A stretch of DNA of 64,000 bases from Candidatus Melainabacteria bacterium (GTDB taxonomy: Bacteria > Cyanobacteriota > Vampirovibrionia > Obscuribacterales > Obscuribacteraceae). The position numbers were made by a program, and so were the translations under genes. Under the pieces are notes generated by a model. That model was given only the letters and a program-made list of their open reading frames with translations. It was not told where the DNA came from and ran no database searches. Position 1 is the first letter of the stretch; each line of letters begins with the position of its first letter. This document shows, piece after piece, positions 45,639-53,238 of this stretch. Location of the stretch: positions 62,001 through 126,000 of the forward strand of contig RXJR01000009.1 of the NCBI GenBank assembly GCA_003963305.1, in the 5' to 3' direction.

Positions 45639-45924
45639 CTTCACCTCAACAAAATACGCCAGTGCCTGAGCTCGCTAATGTTTTTAGAGATGCATGCGCG
45701 TACCTGAACCTGACAGCAGAACTCTACAACCCGAAAACGAACGTATCTCCCTCGATCAAGTTCTTCAACGCGAAGTGCAACAGATCATGCAAACACAGAT
45801 CCAACAAACATTCACCGCCGGCGCCCAGCGTAATTTCTTCCAGCAGAACACTTCTCGTCCAGACAAAGATCAACACCAACAAGAACAAAACCGGGACGAC
45901 GACAGCTTAAATCACAGCCGCTAA
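45635..45924 (+). pseudogene. Gene start fused to a duplicated C-terminus of protein B
   Basis: An ATG at 45635 overlaps the preceding stop (ATGA) and opens with MTSPQQNTPVPELANVFRDA, unlike anything else here. At about 45711 the DNA switches to a copy of 44208-44421, the last 70 codons of protein B, in another frame. That frame is open from 45694 and ends at the same stop as the original. The junction therefore destroyed the first gene. Confidence 0.75.
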
Positions 45925-46044
45925 ATCGAATGCCTCCTACTCTCAAAATAGGGCGGCGCTACCCTACACAACGAATTCAATCTGTGATGTATAGTCCACC
46001 AGAGTGCATCGATCCCGTGATGGCGAATAGAGTTCACTCTTAAC

Positions 46045-46887
46045 TTATAGCCGCCTCAGAAGCCTTGAGCATACACCTTTTACTTTTTCCATATCCAGGT
46101 CATCTCGCTCACAAATTTGACTGAGTATGTTAGTTATAGACTGTACAAAAAAATGATTCCTGTCACGCTCGGATGCAAAGACATACCACTTAGGATCTAT
46201 TTCTACGGGATAGATTTCGGTATCGTCATTTATAGTTGCAGTACTAGGAGTATCGTTACTATCGACGTGAAAATGCAAAACCAAATGCCTCAGATTTTTA
46301 GTGGCAAATGTAAGCTTATCTAGCTCTCGTGTATAGAGTGCTCCGACTTCATCAGCAGTCAGAGCAAGGGACGCAAGGCAGTGTAGCTCACGTAGCGGCT
46401 TGTTAAGGGCTTGCGAGTCTCGGAAGGTTATTGTTCTTAGCTTGCAAATCTGTAACCAACCGTCTGGATTGCTTCCCGATGCAACACTTGTTTTTGGAGC
46501 GTAGTTCCAATCATCTTGATCAGTACCTTCAGCCATTGACCAAGCTTTTTCGGGCGCTTGAAGTAGTAATTCAAACCCTTTAGCTGAAGTTGGCATTTTG
46601 GATGGTGATTTTAGTACAGATGTATAGAACTTTTCTCCCATTCCTACCGCAAAGCATCTTGAGTAAAGAAAACTGTCTGGGCTCGCACCCGCGCTGTATG
46701 AAAAATGTTTGGAAGTATCCAAATCACGAAGAGCTTCGGCCAAATGATCAGCGAATGACTCTATTTCCGCTGTTGACTCAGTTGATAATCTCGCGCAAAT
46801 ACTTTTTAACGCTGATTCTTCATCATCGTTCAAAAGATCATTCTGATTTACAGCGGAGATAATGCTCCAAAAACGCTGCCGATCCAT
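46045..46887 (-). CDS. DUF4240-like protein
   Basis: The protein has 280 residues from ATG 46887; the upstream bases AAGGAGATG give a clear site. Residues 1-100 follow the DUF4240 pattern: MDRQRFWSIISAVNQ, LSTESTAEIESFADHL, DSFLYSRCFAVGMGEKFYTSVL. Proteins of this family often sit among immunity genes and near WGR/MolR-like proteins, but no biochemical function is established as far as I know. The C-terminal 180 residues are of unknown fold (LRELHCLASLALTADEVG ... HLVLHFHVDSN). It is divergent from the gene at 46949, with a palindrome between them. Confidence 0.75.
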   Translation of the reverse strand: MDRQRFWSIISAVNQNDLLNDDEESALKSICARLSTESTAEIESFADHLAEALRDLDTSKHFSYSAGASPDSFLYSRCFAVGMGEKFYTSVLKSPSKMPTSAKGFELLLQAPEKAWSMAEGTDQDDWNYAPKTSVASGSNPDGWLQICKLRTITFRDSQALNKPLRELHCLASLALTADEVGALYTRELDKLTFATKNLRHLVLHFHVDSNDTPSTATINDDTEIYPVEIDPKWYVFASERDRNHFFVQSITNILSQICERDDLDMEKVKGVCSRLLRRL

Positions 46888-46910
46888 CCAACATCTCCTT
46901 TTCTCGTTTA

Positions 46911-46927
46911 ATTCTATCTGATAGAAT
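46911..46927. promoter_or_regulatory. Perfect palindrome between divergent genes
   Basis: ATTCTAT-CTG-ATAGAAT lies in the 61-base gap between the DUF4240 gene and the orphan-family gene. Its position and symmetry suggest an operator controlling both directions. Confidence 0.45.
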
Positions 46928-46948
46928 CTGTACCTTATGGAGATTTTT

Positions 46949-47248
46949 ATGCCGCCGTTGTTACCCTCCGGTTTGCCTGAGAATAACTATTTCGCTGAGG
47001 GTCACCCAAAATCAAAACGAGTTCTGAAGGACGAACTTTTTTGGGAACCGGGTGATGATCTAAGTCCGCTAGGCGGCGGTGGTGAATCCGATACCATAAC
47101 AGAATTTTGGAGTTGGCGCCGTGAGAATCCAAATGATTCAGTCTATGACTTTTTCCAAAAGTGGCTGGCGAAAACAAAGCACAATCTTAATCCAGAAGAC
47201 TTTGCCTATAGTCCGAATGGCGTTGTATGTTGCTGTCATGCCAAATAA
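46949..47248 (+). CDS. Orphan family protein, short form
   Basis: The 99-residue protein starts at ATG 46949 with GGAG upstream; an ATG at 46937 is possible. The sequence PENNYFAEGHPKSKRVL, then LFWEPGDD and FWSWRRENPNDSVYDFF, is homologous to residues 1-95 of the 174-residue protein at 11463. The C-terminal 75 residues found there are missing, and the chain ends with an unrelated VVCCCHAK. It overlaps the next gene by 11 bases. It is probably a truncated copy, but it may still fold. Confidence 0.6.
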   Translation: MPPLLPSGLPENNYFAEGHPKSKRVLKDELFWEPGDDLSPLGGGGESDTITEFWSWRRENPNDSVYDFFQKWLAKTKHNLNPEDFAYSPNGVVCCCHAK

Positions 47249-47849
47249 ATTCTACAAGTTTATTAGTTCATTGCGGCAGTCAGCCATATTCGTTTTGTTG
47301 CTTTTAGCCTTCACTCAATTTTGTAATTTTGCCTCCGCCTCGAGTTTGAACCAGATCTATATAGTTGACTTATGGCATAAAAAGCATTCGAAAAATATTC
47401 CTGCCAGTGGTCTTCTGTCAATTGGCTTTGCGAACCAGGGTGCCATTAGCTCTACCATTAGACTGGTGGCCCCCAAACTATGGGACTATGGGTTGAAACA
47501 TGTCACTAAGAATCTAAAAAACGATCCTACTCAAATCGATGCATTGATTTGCAATAATGAGGTGGCAACTGCCAAACTAAATTACCGATGGAAAGACAAA
47601 AATGGATCTACAGTAATTTCTGATTCTGCCGAATTTGACCAGCGGGAATTAGTATTGCTACCTGGGAAAAGCCTCATCGAATCAATTTCTATCAGAATTC
47701 CCGAACAGCCAGGCCTATATAATCTGGAAATTCAATTTGACAATACAAATGTCCAAGCTTTTTCCGAAACCAGCGCTCATCGAGCAAAGAACGAAGTCTT
47801 TCTAACTGCAGACACTCATAAACAAATCCTGATTCCTGACAAAGACTAA
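47238..47849 (+). CDS. Secreted beta-sandwich-like protein
   Basis: The 203-residue protein starts at ATG 47238, overlapping the gene upstream by 11 bases. A signal peptide spans residues about 1-35 (IFVLLLLAFTQFCNFASAS). The mature part is strand-rich: KLNYRWKDKNGSTVISDS, ELVLLPGKSLIESISIRIP, GLYNLEIQFDN. This resembles Ig-like or CARDB-type periplasmic domains. It is encoded among immunity-like genes, so an extracytoplasmic immunity role is possible. No family could be named. Confidence 0.65.
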   Translation: MPNKFYKFISSLRQSAIFVLLLLAFTQFCNFASASSLNQIYIVDLWHKKHSKNIPASGLLSIGFANQGAISSTIRLVAPKLWDYGLKHVTKNLKNDPTQIDALICNNEVATAKLNYRWKDKNGSTVISDSAEFDQRELVLLPGKSLIESISIRIPEQPGLYNLEIQFDNTNVQAFSETSAHRAKNEVFLTADTHKQILIPDKD

Positions 47850-47945
47850 CTTTGTCACTGGTTAGAATGCCCCAAAAGCTGTCCTAGCCACCAGGTGCCT
47901 TCATCCACGGAAATACCTCTCTGAACGATAACCGGGTAGACTCAG

Positions 47946-48289
47946 ATGTCCTTGCTACAAGTTGTTGACAATGAGTTGGGTAAATGCAGCCCGGTCGTAT
48001 CAATACTCATACTTTCAAGCTCTGCGATTACAACGTGGATTGGCTTGTTGTTATGCTGGAAGGCGCAATGTTTACAGGCTGCGTCAAAATTCGTTCACTA
48101 AACGATAATGCTCGCTCTGCAATAATATTAAAGAGGGGTCGAATAATCACGGCGGTGTATGAAAGTCATGTTGATTGCTCTGAGACTTCACTTGTAAGGA
48201 TCTGGCAGAATTTAGAAGCACCCGGCACCGTTGTCGAAATTATCGATTTGCCAGAATTGAATACCGACGAATTGTTGGCGAAACTCTGA
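47946..48289 (+). pseudogene. Frameshifted PATAN/DUF4388-like protein, copy 1
   Basis: From ATG 47946 the frame opens as MSLLQVVDNELGKCSP, like copy 2 at 52213. A one-base deletion near 48006 then shifts it. The second frame continues as TFKLCDYNVDWLVVMLEGAM ... AIILKRGRIITAVYES ... VVEIIDLPELNTDELL. The order of a binding-loop strand, ILKRGRI and a helix is reminiscent of DUF4388/PATAN domains, but this is weak. Copy 2 is intact where this one is broken and is broken further on. Confidence 0.6.
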
Positions 48290-48475
48290 ACCCGGTATTC
48301 TGACGACCATCCTTGCTCAAGAGCGCTGCCTCAAACTCGTACCCGGGCCCGATAGATTAAGGCAAACATACCCCAACAGGTCCTTTCCGAACTTATGATG
48401 CGTCTGTCTAATTGCACATTCCAGTTCGGCGCCATGCTGCATATAGTTATGTAGTAAACCGCAAAGAAGGTGGCT

Positions 48476-48661
48476 ATGCAGAACATCAATCCCATCGAAC
48501 GCAGCTTACTCAACGAAATAAGAGCCCTTTATAAGAGCGATTTGGAAATCGAAACACATTCCTACCCTCACACCGACTGTGCCGTTTGCTCGAAATTGCT
48601 TATAATTGACAGCATAGAACAGTACTTGAGCGTCATTCAATCCGTTCAGAAGGTTGGTTGA
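48476..48661 (+). CDS. 61-residue cassette protein with CxxC motif
   Basis: The protein begins at ATG 48476 behind GAAGGTGG. It reads MQNINPIERSLLNEIRALYK, then HTDCAVCSKLLIIDSIEQYL. A single CxxC motif sits in the middle of an otherwise helical chain, so a metal site would need dimerisation. Its stop overlaps the next gene's TTG start (TTGA). A truncated copy lies at 44422. No family was recognised. Confidence 0.6.
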   Translation: MQNINPIERSLLNEIRALYKSDLEIETHSYPHTDCAVCSKLLIIDSIEQYLSVIQSVQKVG

Positions 48662-48925
48662 ATTTGCGATTCAAATGGATTGGTGCCGTTGCCCTTCTTC
48701 TCATTGTCGCCCCATTGAGGATGCACAGTGCCATCGCTCAAGATCACAAACACCGTTTGTCTACACCATCTATCGTTACCGAGGCCGAAGAGAGAGCAGA
48801 ATTGCGCAGAGAAATTGAACGCTTTATTCAAGAAGAATACTGCAAAGATATGCGCAATATCAGTAAACTCGAATCCATGCAAACTCTCAGACGTCAGCGC
48901 CTGCCATTTTGGTAATGCCACTCCC
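48539..48925 (+). repeat. Duplicated two-gene cassette, copy 2
   Basis: This is the complete partner of 44422-44810. Here the 61-residue gene has its own start and ribosome site, so this copy is likely the source. Confidence 0.85.
48658..48915 (+). CDS. Small secreted protein, cassette copy 2
   Basis: The 85-residue protein starts at TTG 48658, coupled to the CxxC protein gene by a 4-base overlap. The signal peptide covers residues 1-27 and ends near HSAIAQ. The mature 58 residues are charged and helical and end in RQRLPFW. Compared with the copy at 44541 it differs at about ten positions, mostly in the signal peptide. The conserved mature part in both copies argues that the protein is or was functional. 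Confidence 0.65.
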   Translation: MNLRFKWIGAVALLLIVAPLRMHSAIAQDHKHRLSTPSIVTEAEERAELRREIERFIQEEYCKDMRNISKLESMQTLRRQRLPFW

Positions 48926-48987
48926 ATACCTGAAGCTGCGGTATTGCCCATTCCCACAATCACTTCAACTTCTTTTCTGGCTTCCAT

Positions 48988-49389
48988 CTAGTCTTGACAT
49001 ATTTTTGCGTCGATAACGATATCGTCCTTGAATTTGATACAGAGCCATTCTGAATCAATGCTGATAAAACTTCGTTCGGGACCCAGCCAGTAAACATAAT
49101 CATAGCTAGCAAAATATCCCGTTGGGGGTGGCTTACCGAGTAATGCTTCCAAATCCGTTCGGGTCATTCCAACTAATTTGTACCGCCGCAGCAGATCGTC
49201 AACCATGTTCAAACGTACGGACTCGCCTCCATTTAGCAACCAAACAATTGATTTTTCGTTGTTAACAGCGTTCAACGACTTTTTCCATTTCTCTGAAACA
49301 AAAATAGATCCCGCCCAGTGCCAGGCAATTAGTAGCACAAGGCTAATCGATACGATCAGTTTGATTGTTTTGCTGAGTTTCATTTGCAT
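48988..49389 (-). CDS. Membrane-anchored BamE/SmpA-like small protein
   Basis: The 133-residue protein has a single N-terminal membrane segment (residues about 8-27, KLIVSISLVLLIAWHWAG). The rest includes MVDDLLRRYKLVGMTRTDLEALLG, then YVYWLGPERSFISIDSEWL and CIKFKDDIVID. The order of GMTRxDLxxLLGxP, YxLG and wLxIxF segments matches the BamE/SmpA fold seen in many small envelope proteins. There is no lipobox. Its place in an island of accessory genes suggests an immunity-like protein rather than true BamE. Confidence 0.65.
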   Translation of the reverse strand: MQMKLSKTIKLIVSISLVLLIAWHWAGSIFVSEKWKKSLNAVNNEKSIVWLLNGGESVRLNMVDDLLRRYKLVGMTRTDLEALLGKPPPTGYFASYDYVYWLGPERSFISIDSEWLCIKFKDDIVIDAKICQD

Positions 49390-49476
49390 TGACTTGCCAC
49401 AGTCTCTTTGAATATTTCAACACGCTCTGTCCAGGTGGCAACTTGTACATCACTGGGGTTAGTTTCAGCAGCGAAT

Positions 49477-49605
49477 CTAATTAGTGATACTCGGATACCA
49501 ATCTCTCAACCGTTGCTCTCCGTACCACCAATGAACAGCTGTGGCTCCCGCAAAGAGTACACCTATAACCAAAATGTACAGCAGCCATGCAGGAACTTTT
49601 TTCAA
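49477..49605 (-). pseudogene. Membrane protein fragment
   Basis: Forty-two codons on the minus strand read LKKVPAWLLYILVIGVLFAG, then ATAVHWWYGEQRLRDWYPSITN and a stop. This is a convincing membrane helix with a polar tail. The only starts are a TTG at 49605 or non-standard codons, and a stop lies about ten codons further upstream. It is probably the C-terminal end of a lost gene, or a very small membrane protein. Confidence 0.35.
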
Positions 49606-49629
49606 ATCACGAAGGCCCGTCAGTGGAGT

Positions 49630-49997
49630 CCATATTCAATTCGAATTGCGGTCGATTGTTCCTTCATTATAGAGCCACAGCTAAACTCAAAAATCACCTT
49701 CCAAACGGGACCAAGTTCTGGATGGTGTGGTCCAGGACATTCATGGATTCAGTGGACTCCTGACAATGGAGAGAAATCTACTACTTGTCTAATTTGGAGC
49801 AGTAAGCCTGGTGTCTCAGAGAATAGTGATTGGGGTTTTACTATGGAAGCCCTGGTGCCAACCCCTTATTTAGATGCTATTCACGGCACATTGACGACGA
49901 TCAAGAAAAGCATATGAATGAAGCAATAGCAAAAGCAAGAAAGAAAAAATACGATGCCTGCAAGCACAACTGTACGCATTTTGCAGAGGAGGTATGA
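49630..49997 (+). pseudogene. Remnant of a cysteine-peptidase-like toxin domain
   Basis: One frame reads TFQTGPSSGWCGPGHSWIQW, then TPDNGEKSTTCLIWSSKPG. After a shift near 49893 the next frame reads DQEKHMNEAIAKARKKKYDA then CKHNCTHFAEEV. The G-H-x-W, tyGxW-like and HNCTHFA blocks resemble the His and Cys motifs of LRAT/NlpC-like domains found at the tips of Rhs-type toxins. The piece lacks an upstream start and carries the frameshift, so it is decayed. The family assignment is by eye only. Confidence 0.45.
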
Positions 49998-50056
49998 GCT
50001 AACTGGCCTAATCCTGGATATTTTCCAGCTCGACTCTAAATTGTGCAGGTGCTCTG

Positions 50057-50356
50057 TCACAGAATTGGCAAAATCCTGTCAAACAGTGAAGCTAAATTGA
50101 ACACGACAAAAGCCTGCCAGAGCATGCAGCAGATAAGAAAAGTCATTAAAGTCTTCCGCCGCTTTGCGAATGACCAAAAGAAAAGTATCAACAAAGACAT
50201 ATTAATTGCGTAGCAGCCGGTCAGTATACAAGACTCAAATACGTTCAGTGGAGGACTCGTAAACTCCCGAACAAGTACACCGTAACGTATCCCTGCGTAC
50301 ACACAAAATGCCGCACAAACTAAACCAAGTTTTGACCAACTGCTGTGAGATAGCAT
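50057..50356 (-). CDS. Small membrane protein with three helices
   Basis: The protein has 99 residues from ATG 50356; an adjacent ATG makes it one longer. Hydrophobic segments are at residues about 8-25 (LGLVCAAFCVYAGIRYGVL), 44-62 (GCYAINMSLLILFFWSF) and 70-90 (MTFLICCMLWQAFVVFNLA). There is no recognised motif. It is another small membrane protein in the accessory island and may act as an envelope-located immunity protein. Confidence 0.55.
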   Translation of the reverse strand: MLSHSSWSKLGLVCAAFCVYAGIRYGVLVREFTSPPLNVFESCILTGCYAINMSLLILFFWSFAKRRKTLMTFLICCMLWQAFVVFNLASLFDRILPIL

Positions 50357-50401
50357 CAATTCACATATTCACAAGATTTTCTCGAATGTTGCCTTTTCAT
50401 C

Positions 50402-50635
50402 TCAATCAAGCGGACTCTTCTTATTAGATTCAATCAGCAAACTTTGGTTCCCTTGAATGGGCTCTTCAAGCCGCTTTGAACGGTCAGTCGACGCCAACAT
50501 TTTTAAGCAGACATTGAAATTTTGAATACCATCGTCAACACTGTAACTGTGGATTACATACCACATGCTCCCATGAGGCGCCGAAAAGTCAATACCCGAA
50601 AAGCTGCAAATCCAGGTGTTTTTTTGTATAAGCAA
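50402..50635 (-). CDS. Possible small soluble protein
   Basis: A 77-codon frame reads GIDFSAPHGSMWYVIHSYS, then VDDGIQNFNVCLKMLASTD and a polar tail. Composition is protein-like, but no ribosome site is clear and the N-terminus (MLIQKNTWICSF) may not belong. It could be the C-terminal half of a truncated gene. Confidence 0.35.
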   Translation of the reverse strand: MLIQKNTWICSFSGIDFSAPHGSMWYVIHSYSVDDGIQNFNVCLKMLASTDRSKRLEEPIQGNQSLLIESNKKSPLD

Positions 50636-50702
50636 GAACAGCAGACAGTTCCATCGGCGGCGCTAGGCGTCGCAACAGTGGTTAATTGGTACCGATAAAG
50701 AC

Positions 50703-50731
50703 TTGCGGAGAGGTTTTCACGATAGTATAAA
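50703..50731 (+). promoter_or_regulatory. Sigma70-type promoter
   Basis: TTGCGG (50703-50708) and TATAAA (50726-50731) are separated by exactly 17 bases. The ATG at 50749 would lie only about 10 bases after the expected transcription start, without a Shine-Dalgarno sequence. Confidence 0.55.
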
Positions 50732-50748
50732 GGGCGCGGGTTATCTAA

Positions 50749-51294
50749 ATGAACAACTGTGCGAACGGGCCCTCAAATATCTTGAACAAGATTGAAACTA
50801 CTGATATATACGAAGATCCGATCACTGTTGCGCTGGAGCCCCTAATAGGTCTTCGACTTTCGAAGGCAAGTAGAATCGAGACTATGATAATGCTCTCTTT
50901 TGGTGACTTGATTCCAGTCGAGTGGGAGGGGGCGACCAGAATCGTTGGAGCTTACTCTTTGCATATTCAATGTCCTTGGAGGATTCGAACAACTGAGCGG
51001 ATATTGGTTGCATCCGGCGATATGCTGGAGGAGTCTAGATTCAACTCAGAAAGTAACATCAGCACCTTATCAAATAACTTGTGTGACCAGCGCTTCAACG
51101 AACTGTTCAGTTCGTTTGATGTTCAAAACCTATTTGTTGACAGAATAGAAATTGATTATGCAGGAGCTTTCAAACTTCATTTTTCTGATTCACTCACATT
51201 GGAAGTGATACCAATAACTTCTTTTGACGTAGAACACTGGCGACTCTTTAAGCCCGGCTCTACGTATCACTTTGTTTATAAGGAAGTCGATTAG
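50749..51294 (+). CDS. Immunity-like protein with conserved ALHIQCPWR-type motif
   Basis: The 181-residue protein starts at ATG 50749. The segments LEPLIGLRLSKASRIETMIM, FGDLIPVEW, AYSLHIQCPWRI, LTLEVIPITS and EHWRLFKPGS form a pattern I have seen in small bacterial proteins encoded near polymorphic toxins. It has no signal peptide. The near-leaderless arrangement behind a good promoter suggests independent expression. Biochemical function is unknown; immunity or toxin neutralisation is inferred from the family setting. Confidence 0.7.
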   Translation: MNNCANGPSNILNKIETTDIYEDPITVALEPLIGLRLSKASRIETMIMLSFGDLIPVEWEGATRIVGAYSLHIQCPWRIRTTERILVASGDMLEESRFNSESNISTLSNNLCDQRFNELFSSFDVQNLFVDRIEIDYAGAFKLHFSDSLTLEVIPITSFDVEHWRLFKPGSTYHFVYKEVD

Positions 51295-51380
51295 GCGAGG
51301 TACCGCAATTTTGTCACTCCGCAATCTTCGCCTAAAGCCGGATTACTGGCATGTGAAGGAATTTTTTTTGTATGCGGCTG

Positions 51381-51386
51381 TATAAT
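51381..51386 (+). promoter_or_regulatory. TATAAT -10 element
   Basis: A consensus -10 hexamer lies 41 bases before the ATG at 51427; the -35 is not clear because of a preceding T-run. Confidence 0.4.
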
Positions 51387-51426
51387 CAGAACTGAAGCTG
51401 CTGTTCAATTTAGTGGAGGAAGGAAC

Positions 51427-51627
51427 ATGAAAACAGCGGTGGGGAGCGCCGATGATAGTAGTGATCAAACCCGAACACCAGTATCTGCGAACGCTAGGCT
51501 CAAAAACTCTCGCGAGCGCAGTCCCAGAGTTAAGGTATTTTGCGAATTTGAAATTGATCCTTACCATAAGCAACAACTTGAGCAAAAGTTACTAAGGAGC
51601 TGGTTTTTTCCACAGAATGCCTCCTGA
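51427..51627 (+). CDS. Small basic protein of unknown function
   Basis: A 66-residue protein follows a strong GGAGGAAGG ribosome site and a TATAAT element. The N-terminal half is polar and probably disordered (DDSSDQTRTPVSANARLKNS). The C-terminal half has FCEFEIDPYHKQQLEQKLLR, a strand and helix. It precedes the DUF6869-like gene by 66 bases on the same strand. No family was recognised. Confidence 0.5.
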   Translation: MKTAVGSADDSSDQTRTPVSANARLKNSRERSPRVKVFCEFEIDPYHKQQLEQKLLRSWFFPQNAS

Positions 51628-51693
51628 CTTTATTAAAGAACAATCGAAAGAACCGTTTCCGAATTAACAATTCACCTGAGTTTGGGATTGATT

Positions 51694-52110
51694 ATGCCAC
51701 CAAGCAAACTTGTCAGAGCCTTTTTTGATCATTATCAACAACAGAAATCTAGCGATGATCACTTCTGGGCATTTGAGGATGTGATGGATACGGTCGCATC
51801 CAATCCTGTTGAAGCTTGGAATCTGGTCGTAGAATTGATTAACGAAGCTCCCTCGCTATCGGCGCTTACATTCGTTGCGGCGGGACCTCTTGAATCTCTA
51901 ATTGATAAGCACGGTAAGTTAGTCATTGACTCACTAGAACAATCTCTTTGCAATAATAAGAGATTGCAGTTCGCTATTGTCGGCGTTTGGTTGGACGAGG
52001 ACGATGAAATGTACGCAAAACTTGAATCTTTAAAGCAGACGTACAATTTAAACGAGATCAATCCTTTAAATAATTCGCCCTGGTCTGAAACAAATCCCAT
52101 GCCCGGATGA
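51694..52110 (+). CDS. DUF6869-like immunity protein
   Basis: The protein has 138 residues from ATG 51694; the frame extends to 51682 without a better site. The core HFWAFEDVMDTVASNPVEAW, then ELINEAPSLSALTFVAAGPL and ESLIDKHGKLVIDSLE, follows the DUF6869 pattern of paired helices with an AGPLE turn. Members are small cytosolic proteins often found in toxin-immunity clusters. The tail is acidic. It is plus-strand like its neighbours. Confidence 0.7.
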   Translation: MPPSKLVRAFFDHYQQQKSSDDHFWAFEDVMDTVASNPVEAWNLVVELINEAPSLSALTFVAAGPLESLIDKHGKLVIDSLEQSLCNNKRLQFAIVGVWLDEDDEMYAKLESLKQTYNLNEINPLNNSPWSETNPMPG

Positions 52111-52212
52111 GTTTTATTCGTCTCAGAATTGAGTATGATCTGACCTGCATCATTTTGTTGTACCACGTAAGAAACACCTCTCTGAACGATATTCCGATTC
52201 GAGTTGACTCAG

Positions 52213-52548
52213 ATGTCCTTACTAAAAATTGTTGACGATGAGTTGGCTAAATGCAGCCCGGTCCTATCAACTACTGATACATTCAAGCTCTGCGACCGCG
52301 GCGTGGATTGGCTTGTTGTTAGACTGGAGGGCGGCATGTTTACAGGCTTCGTCAAAATTCATTCATTAAGCGATAATGCTCGCTCTGCAATAATTCTCAA
52401 AAGGGGTCGAATGATAACGGCTGTGTATGATAGTCATGTTGATCACACAGTGCGACCTCATATGCAAGGATACTAAGCCCGTACCACCGTTGTAGAAATT
52501 ATCGATTTGCCAGAATTTAATACCGACGAATCACCGGCTAAATTCTGA
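52213..52548 (+). pseudogene. Frameshifted PATAN/DUF4388-like protein, copy 2
   Basis: From ATG 52213 the frame reads MSLLKIVDDELAKCSPVLST, then FKLCDRGVDWLVVRLEGGM and IILKRGRMITAVYDSHVD. It then runs into a stop at 52474 after a small deletion. The lost tail (VVEIIDLPEFNTDE) continues in another frame to 52548. It is homologous to 47946-48289, which is broken at a different place, so neither copy is whole. The shared leader stretch ACCTCTCTGAACGATA precedes both. Confidence 0.6.
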
Positions 52549-52818
52549 ACACCGTATTCTAACGACCATCCTGACTCAAGCACGCTGCCTCACACTAATA
52601 TCAATTGGACTGAGAGAAGTACGAGTTCTTTTGCACCACTCTCAGTATCACACGGCTGTTAGGACAACATTTATTTTGATATAGGGTGCGGATATTCGTA
52701 TACAGCCCGAGACCAGCCAGGCAAGCGCATTTCAGGTGCTCATGCCGACCTTCAGTCAAGGACCAACTGAGACTGATATAGCAAACATTATTAAACTAAA
52801 TTGCAAAAAATAACGAAC

Positions 52819-53238
52819 TTAATTTTCAAGCAAAGCATGCTTTTGATTGAATCTAAAATACCTAGCTAAGCAAATGGTTCCTAATAAAAACATCAAAATT
52901 TCAAAGGCTGGTACCAAGTTCAGACATACATTTCGTATGTGAATCTGATGCGCAAGGAGCATTGCCACATCCTGTTCATATGAGTTTGCCGAGTGAACTA
53001 CAAATCGAACTTGCGGTCTGTCTTTCAAACACACCTTGATAAAACGTCTTCCCCAAAAGTCAGCGCCATCTTTTTCAACCTCCACATAGGCGACTCGTTC
53101 ATTGTGTGAGACTACAATTTGCTCAAACTCAGATTTGCTGAGCTCAACAGCCTGCAAAGTCGGATCAAAAGCACCCCTTACAATTACTGCCAAGGTCACT
53201 AGAGTCAGGCTAAATGTCTTGAAATGTAGATTGCGCAT
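52819..53238 (-). CDS. Membrane protein with FtsH-extracellular-like domain
   Basis: The protein has 139 residues from ATG 53238. A hydrophobic N-terminal segment (residues 8-24) and a C-terminal helix (about 108-128, PAFEILMFLLGTICLARYF) flank a loop. The loop reads VELSKSEFEQIVVSHNERVA, then KVCLKDRPQVRFVV. SxSEFxxxV followed by a strand is the pattern of the periplasmic FtsH_ext domain. No AAA+ or protease part is present. It may be a decoy or immunity-type protein; the similarity is modest. Confidence 0.55.
   Translation of the reverse strand: MRNLHFKTFSLTLVTLAVIVRGAFDPTLQAVELSKSEFEQIVVSHNERVAYVEVEKDGADFWGRRFIKVCLKDRPQVRFVVHSANSYEQDVAMLLAHQIHIRNVCLNLVPAFEILMFLLGTICLARYFRFNQKHALLEN

Noticed and set aside
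49408-49640. N-terminal part of the plus-strand frame 49408-49917 as a real gene start
   Set aside because: It is antisense to a convincing membrane-helix fragment, and the only protein-like part of that frame begins after about 49630.
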